60,659 bases of DNA, from the NCBI GenBank assembly GCA_045617845.1, contig JAZLJL010000008.1:1-60659 (forward strand), read 5' to 3'. Shown here one piece after another: positions 1 through 9,396 of this stretch. Below the pieces are notes generated by a model. It saw only the letters and a list, made by a program, of their open reading frames with translations, had not been told where the DNA came from and searched no databases. This DNA comes from UBA1181 sp045617845 (GTDB lineage: Bacteria; Bacteroidota; Bacteroidia; Bacteroidales; Paludibacteraceae). Both the position numbers and the translations under genes were made by a program. Position 1 is the first letter of the stretch. Every line of letters begins with the position of its first letter.

Positions 1-15
1 AACAGATCTAATGTG

Positions 16-107
16 TATCTTTGCTCCCGAGTTAACTGTTTGTACATGAGCAATACAAATGTAGTTTACTTTCGGGAGGGGACGAAGAATCTCCTCCTTT
101 TTTTGCA
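16..107 (+). ncRNA. candidate small RNA: promoter, hairpin, terminator, no reading frame
   Basis: A -7 element of the Bacteroidota type (TATCTTTG, 16-23) is followed about 50 nt later by a GC-rich hairpin and T-run. Between them TTTGTA (39-44) can pair with TACAAA (54-59). No credible reading frame lies between. The transcript would be about 80 nt. The matching -33 box would lie outside the window, so the start cannot be confirmed. It could also be the leader or tail of something upstream. Confidence 0.3.
75..104 (+). terminator. rho-independent terminator
   Basis: The left arm 75-82 (GGAGGGGA) pairs with the right arm 90-97 (TCTCCTCC) around a 7-nt loop, with one G-U pair. Seven T residues follow directly. 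Confidence 0.6.
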
Positions 108-533
108 TTTGTATTTGCACTTCTAATTTGAACTTAGGCAAAAACATAAAAGTGATTAAAATACACTTCTTTATTACAATTATCATCGAAACAAACAACA
201 ATAAATTATATAATATCAATAAAAAAATCGCTCTGTTTAAAAGGGCACAACACCAATCCATTCCACTCTCAGATGAAAATTCCGTATAAAGCAGGATGAA
301 CAAGACAGAAATCAAGGTTAAAAATCACTATTCTTCACCATTATCCAGGGGAAAAGAAAATAAGACAACATAAAGAATGTTTTTATAATTTCGCGACGTG
401 ATTGTACAGACACCACCCAAAGGGAATTAGGAGACATTTACCCTCTTTAAATTTCCTCAAAAAGAAAGGGGCTATGGATTGACTTCCCCATCCACAGTTC
501 CCGACAAAAAAAACGATTAACCATTAATCCGAA
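108..533. other. AT-rich intergenic region before helD
   Basis: This 426-bp stretch carries no supported gene. It is A/T-rich and contains one weak promoter-like octamer, TAATTTCG at 386-393, which differs from TAnnTTTG at one base and could serve the helicase gene. Nothing else stands out. Confidence 0.5.
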
Positions 534-2594
534 ATGCCAGTTTTCAACAAAACAGAGAAAGATGAAATAGCCTATATGAAAGGCGTCATCAAGAAATTAG
601 AGGTAATCATTTCCAAACTCGACGAAATAATCAACAATAACGTAAAGGACCTAAAGGAATACAAAACCTACCTATGGGAGAACCTGTCGGAGCTGGACCG
701 TGCGGAAAAAAGCGCCGTACGCCACAACGTGACACAAGCCGTCCTATCCAGTGAAGCGATCATGGAAAGGAAAAAAAAGATCAGAAAAATGATCGAAATA
801 CCCTACTTCGGAAGAATAGACTTCAAGGGAAAGGGCGAGAAAGAACCCAAACCCGTCTATATAGGCATCCACTCCTTCTACGATACAGAGAAGAACGAGA
901 ACGTCATCCACGATTGGAGAGCACCTATCTCCACCATGTTCTACGACTACGAGACCGGAACGGCCCATTACGATGCGCCACAAGGCAGGATGGACGGAGA
1001 CATCACACTGAAAAGGCAGTATAGGATACGCCGTTCGGTCATGGAATTCATGTTGGAAAGTTCGGTGAACATCCAAGACGAAGTGCTACAGAAAGAGTTG
1101 AGCAGCACCTCTGACGAGAGGATGAAGAACATCGTGGCGACCATCCAACGTGAGCAGAACCAAATCATCAGAAACGAAGAGGCGAAAACGCTCATCATCC
1201 AAGGCGTGGCCGGTTCGGGAAAGACCTCCATAGCCCTACACCGCGTGGCTTACATCCTCTATCGTTTCAAAGGGGAAATCACCTCCAAAGACATCCTTAT
1301 CATCTCCCCAAACAAGGTATTCGCCGACTACATCTCGAACGTCCTACCGGAACTGGGAGAGGAGACTATCGAAGAATGCGGGTTCGAAGAGTTGATGGAC
1401 AAACAACTCCAAGGCAAATACAAGTTCCAGACCTTCTTCGAACAAGTGACCGAAATATTGGAGAAACACGACGAGGCGTTCGTGGAAAGAATCAGGTTCA
1501 AATCGTCGCCTGAATTCATCGGGCTGATGAACAAATTCATCCTACATGTGGAGAACACTTTCTTCAAACCTGTTGACATGAAAATAGGAAGAATCCCTGT
1601 CCCGAAAGAGTACCTGGGAGAAAGATTCAAAGCGTACCATAGGATTCCGATGAGGGAACGATTCGAACCTATAGCGAAAGACATCGTCAAGGAAATCGAA
1701 ACCGTTACGCGAACACAAATCACGGCAACGGAAAAGAACAAGATAAAAGCGGAAATCAAAAAAATGTTCGAAGGAAACAGCGACGTGGCACTATACCAAG
1801 CGTTCTATGATTGGCTGGGCAAACCGGAATTATACAAAAGAGGGAAAAACCGTCAATTGGAATATGCCGACGTGGCACCACTTCTCTACTTGAAAATACA
1901 AATGGAAGGCATTAAGGATAAGATGCCGATCAAGCATCTGCTAGTCGACGAAATGCAAGACTACACTCCAATCCAATACAAGGTGCTCTCCATCTTATTC
2001 CCTTGCAACAAAACCATTTTAGGAGACGCACTTCAATCCGTAAATCCTTATAGTTCAACTTCCTACACGCAAATTCAACAAGTTTTGTCCGGCTCGGAAG
2101 TGATGAAACTCTGTAAAAGCTATCGTTCTTCTTTCGAAATCACTGAATTCGCGCAAAAAATATCCAAGAGTGAGGATTTGCAGGCGATTGAACGACACGG
2201 CGAAGCTCCTTGCGTGAAACCATTCAAGAAAGAAAGCGAGGAGATAGATTTCATCAAAGGACTCGTGATGGAACACATCGGCAAACCAATATCCATCGGA
2301 ATCATCTGCAGGACAGAAAAGGAAGCCTTGACGCTCCATGCGAAACTTTCGGAAGAGACAGACCAAGTTTGCTTGCTCTCAAGCGAAAGCGCCGCCTTCA
2401 CCAATGGCATCATCGTAACGACCGTCCACACGTCGAAAGGTCTGGAATTTGACGACGTCGTCGTTCCTTTCGTCAACGACAAGGAATACAAGACAGAAAT
2501 GGACAAAAGTCTCCTCTACATCGCTTGTACGCGTGCGATGCATAGACTGACATTGACCCACACTGGGAAATTAAGCCAATACGTGGAGCAATAA
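534..2594 (+). CDS. helD: HelD-family UvrD-like helicase (RNA polymerase recycling ATPase)
   Basis: This is a 686-aa superfamily 1 helicase-like ATPase. The first 70 residues are charged and probably form a coiled coil, as in HelD, where that arm enters the RNA polymerase secondary channel. A HelD signature region follows at about 98-140 (FGRIDF, then HDWRAPISTMFYDYETG). Walker A is GVAGSGKT at about 224-231, the helicase motif II is VDEMQD at about 471-476, and motif VI is LYIACTRAMHR near 660. Known HelD proteins use ATP to release stalled or idle RNA polymerase from DNA; that role is inferred from the family. It stands alone, convergent with murI across an 11-bp gap. Its ATG is the first good start after an untranslated AT-rich region. 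A generic UvrD/Rep DNA helicase is the alternative, but the WRAPIS region favours HelD. Confidence 0.85.
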   Translation: MPVFNKTEKDEIAYMKGVIKKLEVIISKLDEIINNNVKDLKEYKTYLWENLSELDRAEKSAVRHNVTQAVLSSEAIMERKKKIRKMIEIPYFGRIDFKGKGEKEPKPVYIGIHSFYDTEKNENVIHDWRAPISTMFYDYETGTAHYDAPQGRMDGDITLKRQYRIRRSVMEFMLESSVNIQDEVLQKELSSTSDERMKNIVATIQREQNQIIRNEEAKTLIIQGVAGSGKTSIALHRVAYILYRFKGEITSKDILIISPNKVFADYISNVLPELGEETIEECGFEELMDKQLQGKYKFQTFFEQVTEILEKHDEAFVERIRFKSSPEFIGLMNKFILHVENTFFKPVDMKIGRIPVPKEYLGERFKAYHRIPMRERFEPIAKDIVKEIETVTRTQITATEKNKIKAEIKKMFEGNSDVALYQAFYDWLGKPELYKRGKNRQLEYADVAPLLYLKIQMEGIKDKMPIKHLLVDEMQDYTPIQYKVLSILFPCNKTILGDALQSVNPYSSTSYTQIQQVLSGSEVMKLCKSYRSSFEITEFAQKISKSEDLQAIERHGEAPCVKPFKKESEEIDFIKGLVMEHIGKPISIGIICRTEKEALTLHAKLSEETDQVCLLSSESAAFTNGIIVTTVHTSKGLEFDDVVVPFVNDKEYKTEMDKSLLYIACTRAMHRLTLTHTGKLSQYVEQ

Positions 2595-2605
2595 ATCACT
2601 GAGAA

Positions 2606-3445
2606 TCAGTTCAGCTGAATGTGGCTGACGTCAATCTCCTCGGACAAAAAGACGGATGCGGATTTTTTGAATTTTTCTTCAGACTCAGTGGTCAAAAACT
2701 TACAACCGCCACCCCTAGTCAGGAGAGACTCCAACGAACGATGGCGCGACAAATAATCCTCTAAGCTGGAAGCGACGATCGCGCCTTGCGAAATGACACG
2801 AATATTTTCAGGTAAATATTTCTTTATTTTGGGCAACAATAAAGGATAATGGGTACAACCCAAAATAATAGTATCAATCTTACTATCCTTCTCCAGAAGT
2901 TGGTCTACATATTTCTTCACGAAATAATCAGCTCCCTCGTCGGCATACTCTGAGTTCTCCACCAAAGGGACCCAAAGCGGACAAGCCAAACTAGTCACTA
3001 CGATTTCAGGGAATAGCTTGTGTATTTCAATAGGATATGATTCAGATTGCACCGTTCCTATCGTGGCAAAAAGGCCGACATGTTTGGTTTCCGTATAAGC
3101 GGCAATCTGTTCGACGGTAGGACGAATGACGCCCAACACACGACGGTCAGGATTCCAAAGCGGCAAATCTGACATCTGGATAGACTTCAAAGCCTTGGCG
3201 GAAGCGGTATTACAACCTAATATGGCAAGCGGGCACCCCAGTTCAAACAATTTCTCCACACACTGACGGGTATACTCATAGACAACGTCAAAGGAACGTG
3301 AACCATACGGCGTCCTGGCATTGTCGCCCAAATACAAAAAATCGTACTGCGGCAAACGTTTGCGGATCTCAGACAAAATCGTCAGACCTCCGTAACCGGA
3401 ATCGAAAACGCCGATAGGACCAGATTGTGTGGGAAACTTTGCCAT
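2606..3445 (-). CDS. murI: glutamate racemase
   Basis: This 279-aa cytoplasmic enzyme interconverts L- and D-glutamate and supplies D-glutamate for peptidoglycan. The FDSGYGG motif (14-20) opens the first lobe. The two catalytic cysteines are visible as Cys78 in GCNTAS and Cys197 in GCTHYP, with His199 beside the second. The length is normal for the family. It is the last gene of the envelope run on this strand, but a terminator hairpin (3466-3490) separates it from the upstream skp gene, so it depends on readthrough or on its own promoter. Its stop faces the stop of helD. Confidence 0.95.
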   Translation of the reverse strand: MAKFPTQSGPIGVFDSGYGGLTILSEIRKRLPQYDFLYLGDNARTPYGSRSFDVVYEYTRQCVEKLFELGCPLAILGCNTASAKALKSIQMSDLPLWNPDRRVLGVIRPTVEQIAAYTETKHVGLFATIGTVQSESYPIEIHKLFPEIVVTSLACPLWVPLVENSEYADEGADYFVKKYVDQLLEKDSKIDTIILGCTHYPLLLPKIKKYLPENIRVISQGAIVASSLEDYLSRHRSLESLLTRGGGCKFLTTESEEKFKKSASVFLSEEIDVSHIQLN

Positions 3446-3465
3446 ACCAAGTAATTGTAAAGAAA

Positions 3466-3490
3466 AAGAGAGGGCAAGACACCCTCTCTT
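3466..3490 (-). terminator. terminator between skp and murI
   Basis: A 9-bp stem (3466-3474 with 3482-3490, AAGAGAGGG against CCCTCTCTT) encloses a 7-nt loop. An A-rich tract to its left reads as a T-run on the minus strand. It would end or attenuate the porG-to-skp transcript before murI. Confidence 0.7.
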
Positions 3491-3505
3491 CTATTTTCAA
3501 GAAAC

Positions 3506-4012
3506 TTATTTAACGCCTAACTTTTTCTTCATCAAAGGAGTTACGTCGATAGCATCCGGTGACTTGTAAAGCACTGCATTCAAATCATAGATGTAAAGGA
3601 AACCATTCTCAGCGCCAACCTCTTCGATTGCCTTACGCAACTTCTCACGGATAGGAGCTTGCAACTCCTCTTGCTTTTGTTGCAACAAAGTTTGAGCTTG
3701 TTGATAGTAAGCCTGCGTTTTTTGTTGGAGCATTTGGATCTCCTCCATTCTGTTTTTCTTAATGGTCTCGTCCCATTTAGCCTCGCCCTCTTTATACTCA
3801 GTCACCTTACGAGTGTACTCATCCTCCATTCTCTTGATTTCACTCTCATGTTGAGTAGCGAGTTCCTTCAATGAATTCTCGATATTAGCTACGTCCGGCA
3901 AAGACATGAACAAAGTTTGGGCATCAAGATAGCCCAACTTGATTTGGGTGTTTTGTGCCATTGCCCAAACAGGCATAGCCAAAAACAACAATGCGATTAA
4001 TTTTTTACACAT
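3506..4012 (-). CDS. skp: periplasmic OmpH/Skp-like chaperone (second copy)
   Basis: This 168-aa protein has an N-terminal signal peptide ending near MAQ (about residues 1-20) and a long charged helical region (about 45-130) rich in Glu, Lys and Gln, as in the coiled-coil tentacles of Skp. Skp trimers hold unfolded outer-membrane proteins in the periplasm and deliver them to the Bam complex. The gene lies 47 bp downstream of a second skp gene and two genes downstream of bamA, which is the usual Bacteroidota order. It is the last gene before the terminator at 3466-3490. Confidence 0.88.
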   Translation of the reverse strand: MCKKLIALLFLAMPVWAMAQNTQIKLGYLDAQTLFMSLPDVANIENSLKELATQHESEIKRMEDEYTRKVTEYKEGEAKWDETIKKNRMEEIQMLQQKTQAYYQQAQTLLQQKQEELQAPIREKLRKAIEEVGAENGFLYIYDLNAVLYKSPDAIDVTPLMKKKLGVK

Positions 4013-4059
4013 AATTGATTATTTTAATAATTTACTTCTTTAACGGTTTTTAGAACAAT

Positions 4060-4584
4060 TTATTTGGAATAACCCAATTTTTCCAAGACCTCATCGCTGA
4101 TATCCACTTTGACGGAGAAATAAATAAGATTGGAACTGCTAGCCTTATCCAAAACGACAAGATATCCTTTTGAGTCGGAGACGTCCTTCACAGCGACATA
4201 AACCTCATCCTGAATAGGTTTCATAAGGCTCTCACGTTTTTTGAAGAATTCGCCCTCTGGTCCGAAATATTTACGTTTCAACTCATTAGCCTCTTTCTCC
4301 TTGGCCACGATTTCATTCTCCTTCTTCACCTTCATCTCATCGGAAAGGAAAACGACCTCGGTTTGGTAGTTCTTATAAAGGACCTTAGCCTCCTCGTTCT
4401 TAGCCTCAACCTCTTTCTGCCATTTCTCAGAAATCTGTTTCAATTGCTCATTAGCGGACTCATACATGGGGATATTCTTCAAGATATACTCCATATCAAG
4501 CACAGCTACCTTTTGTGCGGATGCGCAAAATGCGAATGCGCCCACCGCCAACAATGTCATAATCAATCTTTTCATATTCGTCAT
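4060..4584 (-). CDS. skp: periplasmic OmpH/Skp-like chaperone (first copy)
   Basis: This 174-aa OmpH/Skp family protein has a signal peptide (cleavage probably after CASA near residue 23) and a Glu/Lys-rich helical middle (about 45-115). Its N-terminal AVLDMEYIL segment matches the conserved first strand of the family. It lies 27 bp downstream of bamA and 47 bp upstream of a paralogue, so two Skp-like chaperones are made with BamA. Two possible ATGs occur (4584 and 4575); the second gives a more typical signal-peptide start. The two copies are clearly diverged, so this is an old duplication. Confidence 0.88.
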   Translation of the reverse strand: MTNMKRLIMTLLAVGAFAFCASAQKVAVLDMEYILKNIPMYESANEQLKQISEKWQKEVEAKNEEAKVLYKNYQTEVVFLSDEMKVKKENEIVAKEKEANELKRKYFGPEGEFFKKRESLMKPIQDEVYVAVKDVSDSKGYLVVLDKASSSNLIYFSVKVDISDEVLEKLGYSK

Positions 4585-4611
4585 ATTTAATATTACAACA
4601 ATAATTTCCTT

Positions 4612-7311
4612 TTAGAATTCCTGTCCGATCACGAAATGGAAGTTGCTGCCAGCGGCACCAGACTCATATGGATCATCGAATCCATAACCCCAATCGAAAC
4701 CGATCAGACCAATCATAGGCAAATAAATCCTGGCGCCTAAACCAAGAGAGCGTTTCAAATCGAACGGATTGAAGTCAGAGAAATCGCTCCATGCATTACC
4801 CGCATCCGCGAAGCCCAAGACATAGATGGTCGTCGTGGACTCCAACATCAAAGGATAACGCAACTCCAAAGACAATCTGGAATAGATGTTTCCAGCGTCA
4901 CGGCGCGTGATAGGGTCTTTCGGAGTCAACGAACCATTTCCATAACCACGCAACTTGATGGCAGAGGTCGCATAGGTATAACTATACCCCGTCATACCAT
5001 CACCACCCACGTAGTAACGCTCGAACGGAGAACGTCTATAAGAATTGTAATACCCCAGGAATCCGTACTCCGCGCGGGTCATCAACACCAACTTCTGGTT
5101 AGAGGAAAGCGGAGTGAAAGTCTGCATCTTCATCTCCAGCTTATAGTATTCGATCCAACGATACAACTCCTGTTGCATCTCAAGATACTCATCGTCGGAC
5201 AATCCGCGGTTCTCCTCATAACGGCTTCCGGCGCGGTAACGGTCCACCAACTCATTCACACGTGAATTATCCTTGAACAAAGAATATGGAGGAGTAACTT
5301 GCGCCATCAAAGACAATTTCGATCCTCTTCTCGTATAGAATGGATTATCCAACGAATTTCGGCTCCAAGTGGCGGCGAAGCTTAAGTTATTCGCGGAGCC
5401 GTCGGAAATATCCAAATAAGTCCACTCCTTCAACGAATAGTGGCGATAAGAAAGTTCCCAATACATGGAGAAGTAATCATCCGGCCAATCCAACCTCTTT
5501 CCGATGCCGACAGTACCACCGACAGTCATGATATATTTCTCACGGTCAACAGCGGCTGCATAGGTGCTATAATTGCTATTGTCGTAAAGCAAATTATTAT
5601 AATAGTTATCGGAATAATAGCGGCTATTCACACCTGACTGCTTTGACCAATAAAGGGTCGTGGAGAATGAAGTAGGCCTCTTTCCACCCAACCAAGGCTC
5701 GGTGAACCCTATGCTTGCGGAAGTATAGTAACGGGCATTTGTGGAGAAAGAAAGAGAGAAGTTCTGTCCGTCACCCTGAGGCAAAGGACGATAGGCCTCC
5801 TTGTTGAAGATATTCTTGATAGAGAAGTTTGTGAACTTCAATCCGACGGAACCCGTGACGCCCGTCTGTCCCCAACCGAAGGAAAGTTCCACCTGGTCGT
5901 TCTTCTTCTGCTCCAAGTTATAGACGATGTCCACCGTTCCGTTCTCAGGATTAGGTTCAGGGCGGATATCCATCGTCTCAGGGTTGAATTGACCCGTAGC
6001 AGCCAACTCACGAGCGGAACGTTGGAGGTTAGACTTGCTGAAAAGTTCACCAGGTTTCGTCCTAAGCTCTCGACGGATCACATTCTCATAGATGGCATTG
6101 TTTCCTTTAATCACCACATTGTTGATGACCGCCTGTTGCCCCTCATAAATTCTCATCTCCAAATCGATGGAGTCACCTTCAACCTTCACCTCTATAGGTT
6201 CCACGTTGAAGAAGAGGTAACCATTATCCAAATAAAGGTTAGACATAGCGTCCTCGTCGTTGGACAGACGGTCGTTCAATAATTTCTGGTTATAAACGTC
6301 GCCCTTCTTGATTCCCAAGGCGGTAGAGAGCACATCGCTGGAATAGATGGTGTTACCGACCCAACTAATGTTACGGAAATAATATTTCCTACCCTCATCG
6401 AAATGCATGTAGATATCCACACGCTTCTCTTTGTAAGGGACCACGCTGTCGGAAACGAGCACAGCGTCCCTGAATCCGAACTCATTAAATCTATCGATCG
6501 CTAATCCTTTGTCGTTAGCGTACTCATCTTCAATGAATTTCTTAGACTTGAAGAAGTTCCTAAGTTTTTTCTCCTTGGTCTTCTTCATGCCACTTTTCAC
6601 CTTCCTCTCGCTCATTTGGTTCAATCCAGTCATATAGATACGATGGACTTTCACCTTCTTCTGTCTGTCTATATCGATGTTAACGACCACAAATCCAGGC
6701 TTGGACTGGTCGTTCCTTGTGTTAATCTCAACTTGCGCATTGCGGTATCCGTCGCCGCTCAGATGTTTTCTGATAGCCTCTTTGGTACGGGCTATCAAGT
6801 TAGGAGTCACAACACCATTCTTCTTCAACTCAATAGCGCCCAAGATATCCTCCTTCTTTTTCTCCTTGACGCCAGTGATATTGATTTCGGAGACGCGGTC
6901 ACGCTGTTGCAATTCGATTTTCAGCCACACCTTATCGCCTACGATTTTGTCCGCATATATTTTAGCGTCCGAGAAGAGACCCTGCTTCCAGAACTTTTTC
7001 ACAGCCTTGGTAATCTGGTCTCCAGGAATTTTGATCTTGTCCCCCACTTTCAATCTGGAATAACCGATAAGCACAGTCTTATCGTACCCTTCGGCACCTA
7101 CGACCTGTATGTCCTCTATAGTGTATTCTTTTCCTGTGGTCATATAAGAGACAAAAGGAGCGTCGGTCGAAACGGAAGACTCGGCCTTGTCATCAACATT
7201 CAGGATACTATCCAAATTCTCCAGTTTATCATCAATTCGCACAGAACGCACGGATGCGGAAGAGACAATCGGGAAGAGACAAAGTATGCAGATGTATAAA
7301 AAATTCTTCAT
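4612..7311 (-). CDS. bamA: outer membrane assembly factor BamA
   Basis: This 899-aa Omp85 protein is the core of the Bam complex, which folds and inserts beta-barrels into the outer membrane. A signal peptide occupies about residues 1-18. A series of POTRA domains follows (about 60-480, with the first POTRA opening near YTIEDIQVVGAEGYD). The C-terminal half is a 16-strand-type barrel ending in a terminal Phe, as expected for a Bam substrate. The length is near 800-900 aa, normal for Bacteroidota. It starts 9 bp after uppS and is followed by two skp genes, so barrel assembly and its chaperones are co-transcribed. Confidence 0.95.
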   Translation of the reverse strand: MKNFLYICILCLFPIVSSASVRSVRIDDKLENLDSILNVDDKAESSVSTDAPFVSYMTTGKEYTIEDIQVVGAEGYDKTVLIGYSRLKVGDKIKIPGDQITKAVKKFWKQGLFSDAKIYADKIVGDKVWLKIELQQRDRVSEINITGVKEKKKEDILGAIELKKNGVVTPNLIARTKEAIRKHLSGDGYRNAQVEINTRNDQSKPGFVVVNIDIDRQKKVKVHRIYMTGLNQMSERKVKSGMKKTKEKKLRNFFKSKKFIEDEYANDKGLAIDRFNEFGFRDAVLVSDSVVPYKEKRVDIYMHFDEGRKYYFRNISWVGNTIYSSDVLSTALGIKKGDVYNQKLLNDRLSNDEDAMSNLYLDNGYLFFNVEPIEVKVEGDSIDLEMRIYEGQQAVINNVVIKGNNAIYENVIRRELRTKPGELFSKSNLQRSARELAATGQFNPETMDIRPEPNPENGTVDIVYNLEQKKNDQVELSFGWGQTGVTGSVGLKFTNFSIKNIFNKEAYRPLPQGDGQNFSLSFSTNARYYTSASIGFTEPWLGGKRPTSFSTTLYWSKQSGVNSRYYSDNYYNNLLYDNSNYSTYAAAVDREKYIMTVGGTVGIGKRLDWPDDYFSMYWELSYRHYSLKEWTYLDISDGSANNLSFAATWSRNSLDNPFYTRRGSKLSLMAQVTPPYSLFKDNSRVNELVDRYRAGSRYEENRGLSDDEYLEMQQELYRWIEYYKLEMKMQTFTPLSSNQKLVLMTRAEYGFLGYYNSYRRSPFERYYVGGDGMTGYSYTYATSAIKLRGYGNGSLTPKDPITRRDAGNIYSRLSLELRYPLMLESTTTIYVLGFADAGNAWSDFSDFNPFDLKRSLGLGARIYLPMIGLIGFDWGYGFDDPYESGAAGSNFHFVIGQEF

Positions 7312-7320
7312 TCCAATAAC

Positions 7321-8061
7321 CTATGACAATTGTTCACTTGTTTTGCCGAAACGTCTCTCTCTCTTTTGATAATCAATAATCGCCTCGAAGAATTGATCTT
7401 GTTTAAAATCCGGCCAACTTGTGGACGTGAAGTAAAGTTCCGAATAGGACAACTGCCACATCAAGAAATTGCTGATACGAAGTTCACCGCTCGTCCTAAT
7501 CAACAAATCAGGATCAGGTATACCCGCAGTGGCGAGGTGGTTGGAGAATACCGACTCGTCGATTTCATCCACATTCAAATCCCCAGACTTCGCTTCCGAG
7601 GCGATACGCTTAACCGCCTCGACGATCTCCCATCGGGAAGAATAGCTGATAGCGAGCACCATCGTCAAGCCAGTATTGCCTTGCGTCATCTTCTCCGCAT
7701 CGGTCAAGTTATTCAATGTCACCTGAGAAAGACGGCTCTTGTCGCCAATCACCACGATACGGACATTATTCTTTGATATTTTCTCAATGTATTTCTTCAA
7801 CGCTTCGGAAAGGATTTCCATCAGCGCGCTCACCTCCGTCTGAGGGCGGTTCCAATTCTCTGTCGAGAAGGCATACAATGTGATATATTTAACGCCAAGG
7901 TTCGATGCCGCCTCCATTACTTTATCCACGGAATCGACACCCTCCTTATGACCGTAGATACGGTCCAAACCTTTAGATTTCGCCCAACGTCCGTTCCCAT
8001 CCATAATAATGGCCACATGCTTAGGCACCCGAGTGACATCAATCTGTTCCCTTAAATCCAT
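7321..8061 (-). CDS. uppS: isoprenyl (undecaprenyl diphosphate) synthase
   Basis: This 246-aa cis-prenyltransferase makes the C55 lipid carrier used for peptidoglycan and surface polysaccharides. The signature HVAIIMDGNGRWAKSKG is at about residues 15-31, with the catalytic Asp21, and is followed by the conserved GH at about 38-39. The conserved YAFSTENW segment is at about 82-89, and the RTSGELRISNFL and WPDF segments near the C-terminus are also typical. It starts 1 bp after porG and ends 9 bp before bamA, so all three are one operon. Confidence 0.95.
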   Translation of the reverse strand: MDLREQIDVTRVPKHVAIIMDGNGRWAKSKGLDRIYGHKEGVDSVDKVMEAASNLGVKYITLYAFSTENWNRPQTEVSALMEILSEALKKYIEKISKNNVRIVVIGDKSRLSQVTLNNLTDAEKMTQGNTGLTMVLAISYSSRWEIVEAVKRIASEAKSGDLNVDEIDESVFSNHLATAGIPDPDLLIRTSGELRISNFLMWQLSYSELYFTSTSWPDFKQDQFFEAIIDYQKRERRFGKTSEQLS

Positions 8062-8062
8062 A

Positions 8063-8779
8063 TCATTTTCTTAATACGTTACACCGAGACTTACGCTTGA
8101 TGAGATCCATCGAAATGAAAGCCACGGCACACGTGTAATAGTCGTTATTCTTTAATGCGCTATGCCCCATCCTGTAAGGGTCGTTCAAAATCTTGGTCTC
8201 ATTGTCCACCACATCGAAATTGTCGACGAACAGCTTCCTCATAGACCATTCGAAACCGAGGTTCCACCTCTTCCACAACTTGAACTTATATCCCACTCCA
8301 AATGTGACATTGAACGCCAATATGTTTCCTCTCCAATGCTCGAAAGTGGTCAAGCCCGGGCCAATCAAGACATAGGGCGTATGCCTCTTAATCTCCCTAT
8401 CCCAACTCTCGAAACCATATTTCAGGAAATTATGCTCAACTTGAAGTCCGATATCCCAAAAACTCTGCTCGAAAGACACATCAACACCATTCGGCAACAT
8501 GTTGTCGAAATTACGGGTGTCGCCGGATGCCTTGCCATGGATCACGTCAAGTTTCAAAACGCCCCTATCGTTTAGGAAATACCGCAATAATCCTCCGAAA
8601 GCCAAATGATTCTCATAAAAAATCTTCGTGGAATTTGCGTCTCCATTATAGTACGAATCCCCACCGAATATTCCAAGCTCACCGACATAACGGTCTTGAG
8701 CATGTCCCAAATTCGGGGTGAGACATACGACGAACAACATCAACAAATATGTTCCGATTTTACTCTTGCAATGTATCAT
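8063..8779 (-). CDS. porG: PorG-like outer membrane protein (DUF6089 type, T9SS component)
   Basis: This 238-aa protein has a signal peptide ending near GHAQ (about residue 28) and then a small beta-barrel pattern with alternating hydrophobic strands. ELGIFGGDSYYNGD near the start, the central YVLIGPGLTTF strand, and a Lys/Trp-rich strand before the C-terminus match the DUF6089/PorG family. In Porphyromonas gingivalis PorG is an outer-membrane part of the type IX secretion machine, and the gene sits directly before uppS, as here. It is the promoter-proximal gene of the operon. The T9SS role is inferred from family and gene order and agrees with T9SS cargo elsewhere in the window. Confidence 0.8.
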   Translation of the reverse strand: MIHCKSKIGTYLLMLFVVCLTPNLGHAQDRYVGELGIFGGDSYYNGDANSTKIFYENHLAFGGLLRYFLNDRGVLKLDVIHGKASGDTRNFDNMLPNGVDVSFEQSFWDIGLQVEHNFLKYGFESWDREIKRHTPYVLIGPGLTTFEHWRGNILAFNVTFGVGYKFKLWKRWNLGFEWSMRKLFVDNFDVVDNETKILNDPYRMGHSALKNNDYYTCAVAFISMDLIKRKSRCNVLRK

Positions 8780-8852
8780 TTTCTTTCAAATAGGTTTTTA
8801 GAAAAGAAACGGCAAATCGTCTACATTATTTTGTTTCTAGACCAAAAACGTG

Positions 8853-8884
8853 CAAAAATAAGGAATTTTATGATATTGGGAAAA
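8853..8884 (-). promoter_or_regulatory. promoter of the porG-uppS-bamA-skp operon
   Basis: On the minus strand a -7 box TATTTTTG (8860 to 8853) lies about 75 bp upstream of the porG ATG. A TTTT at 8884-8881, 20 bp further upstream, stands in the -33 position. Confidence 0.5.
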
Positions 8885-8970
8885 CCCATTTCAAGTTTTG
8901 TACTTAAAAATATATAAAAGGAAGATGTATTTTGCACCCACACAAATCCTTTCCACTAATGTGAAACATG

Positions 8971-9066
8971 CTACCCTATAAAAACAAAGAAGGATGTCAT
9001 CTCGACATCCCGCCTCATAATTTTTAACCTTAAATCTAATACCATGAAAAACACGATGCAAAAGTA
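8971..9066 (-). ncRNA. candidate small transcript or leader-peptide unit
   Basis: On the minus strand a -7 box TACTTTTG (9066 to 9059), with GTTG 20 bp upstream (9090-9087), is followed by an ATG at 9045. That starts a 24-codon frame ending at 8971. The frame runs through a hairpin (8992-8998 with 9004-9010) and its T-rich tail. The unit could be a small RNA or a leader peptide with an attenuator. The minus-strand gene next downstream (porG) has its own promoter. Confidence 0.3.
8992..9010 (-). terminator. hairpin with T-rich tail (minus strand)
   Basis: GGATGTC (8992-8998) pairs perfectly with GACATCC (9004-9010) around a 5-nt loop. The minus-strand sequence after it is T-rich. Confidence 0.45.
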
Positions 9067-9396
9067 CGGATAGTTTTTGTGTTATACAACATAATTATAA
9101 AATATTTTTTACAAATTAACCATATTTCACATTTCAAGGGGAACGACAGCCATGAACATCTATACGGAAGATGATGGATTAGGCAACAACGTCACAAAAC
9201 CGGACATCCCGGATGCTTATCCAAACAACTTATAATTAACCACTTAACACATTCCTCACCAAAACGCCACGATAAATTTACGCAAAAAATACACAAATTC
9301 GCACATCCTGTTGAGTTTTTTTGTTATTTTTGCATGCAATAAGTTTTTATTAATAAGCGCAAAGAATATAATAAACACATTCAACGAAAAAATACA

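Larger units (their letters stand above)
8780..9396. other. 617-bp intergenic region between porG and mobC
   Basis: The region holds the divergent promoters of porG (8853-8884) and mobC (-7 box TATTTTTG at 9325-9332). Between them is a separate minus-strand unit: promoter, 24-codon reading frame and terminator at 8971-9090. The remainder (about 9091-9320) is AT-rich with no feature that I can support. Confidence 0.5.

Noticed and set aside
6616..7299. 227-codon plus-strand frame inside bamA
   Set aside because: Antisense to the POTRA-coding region; no recognisable domain.
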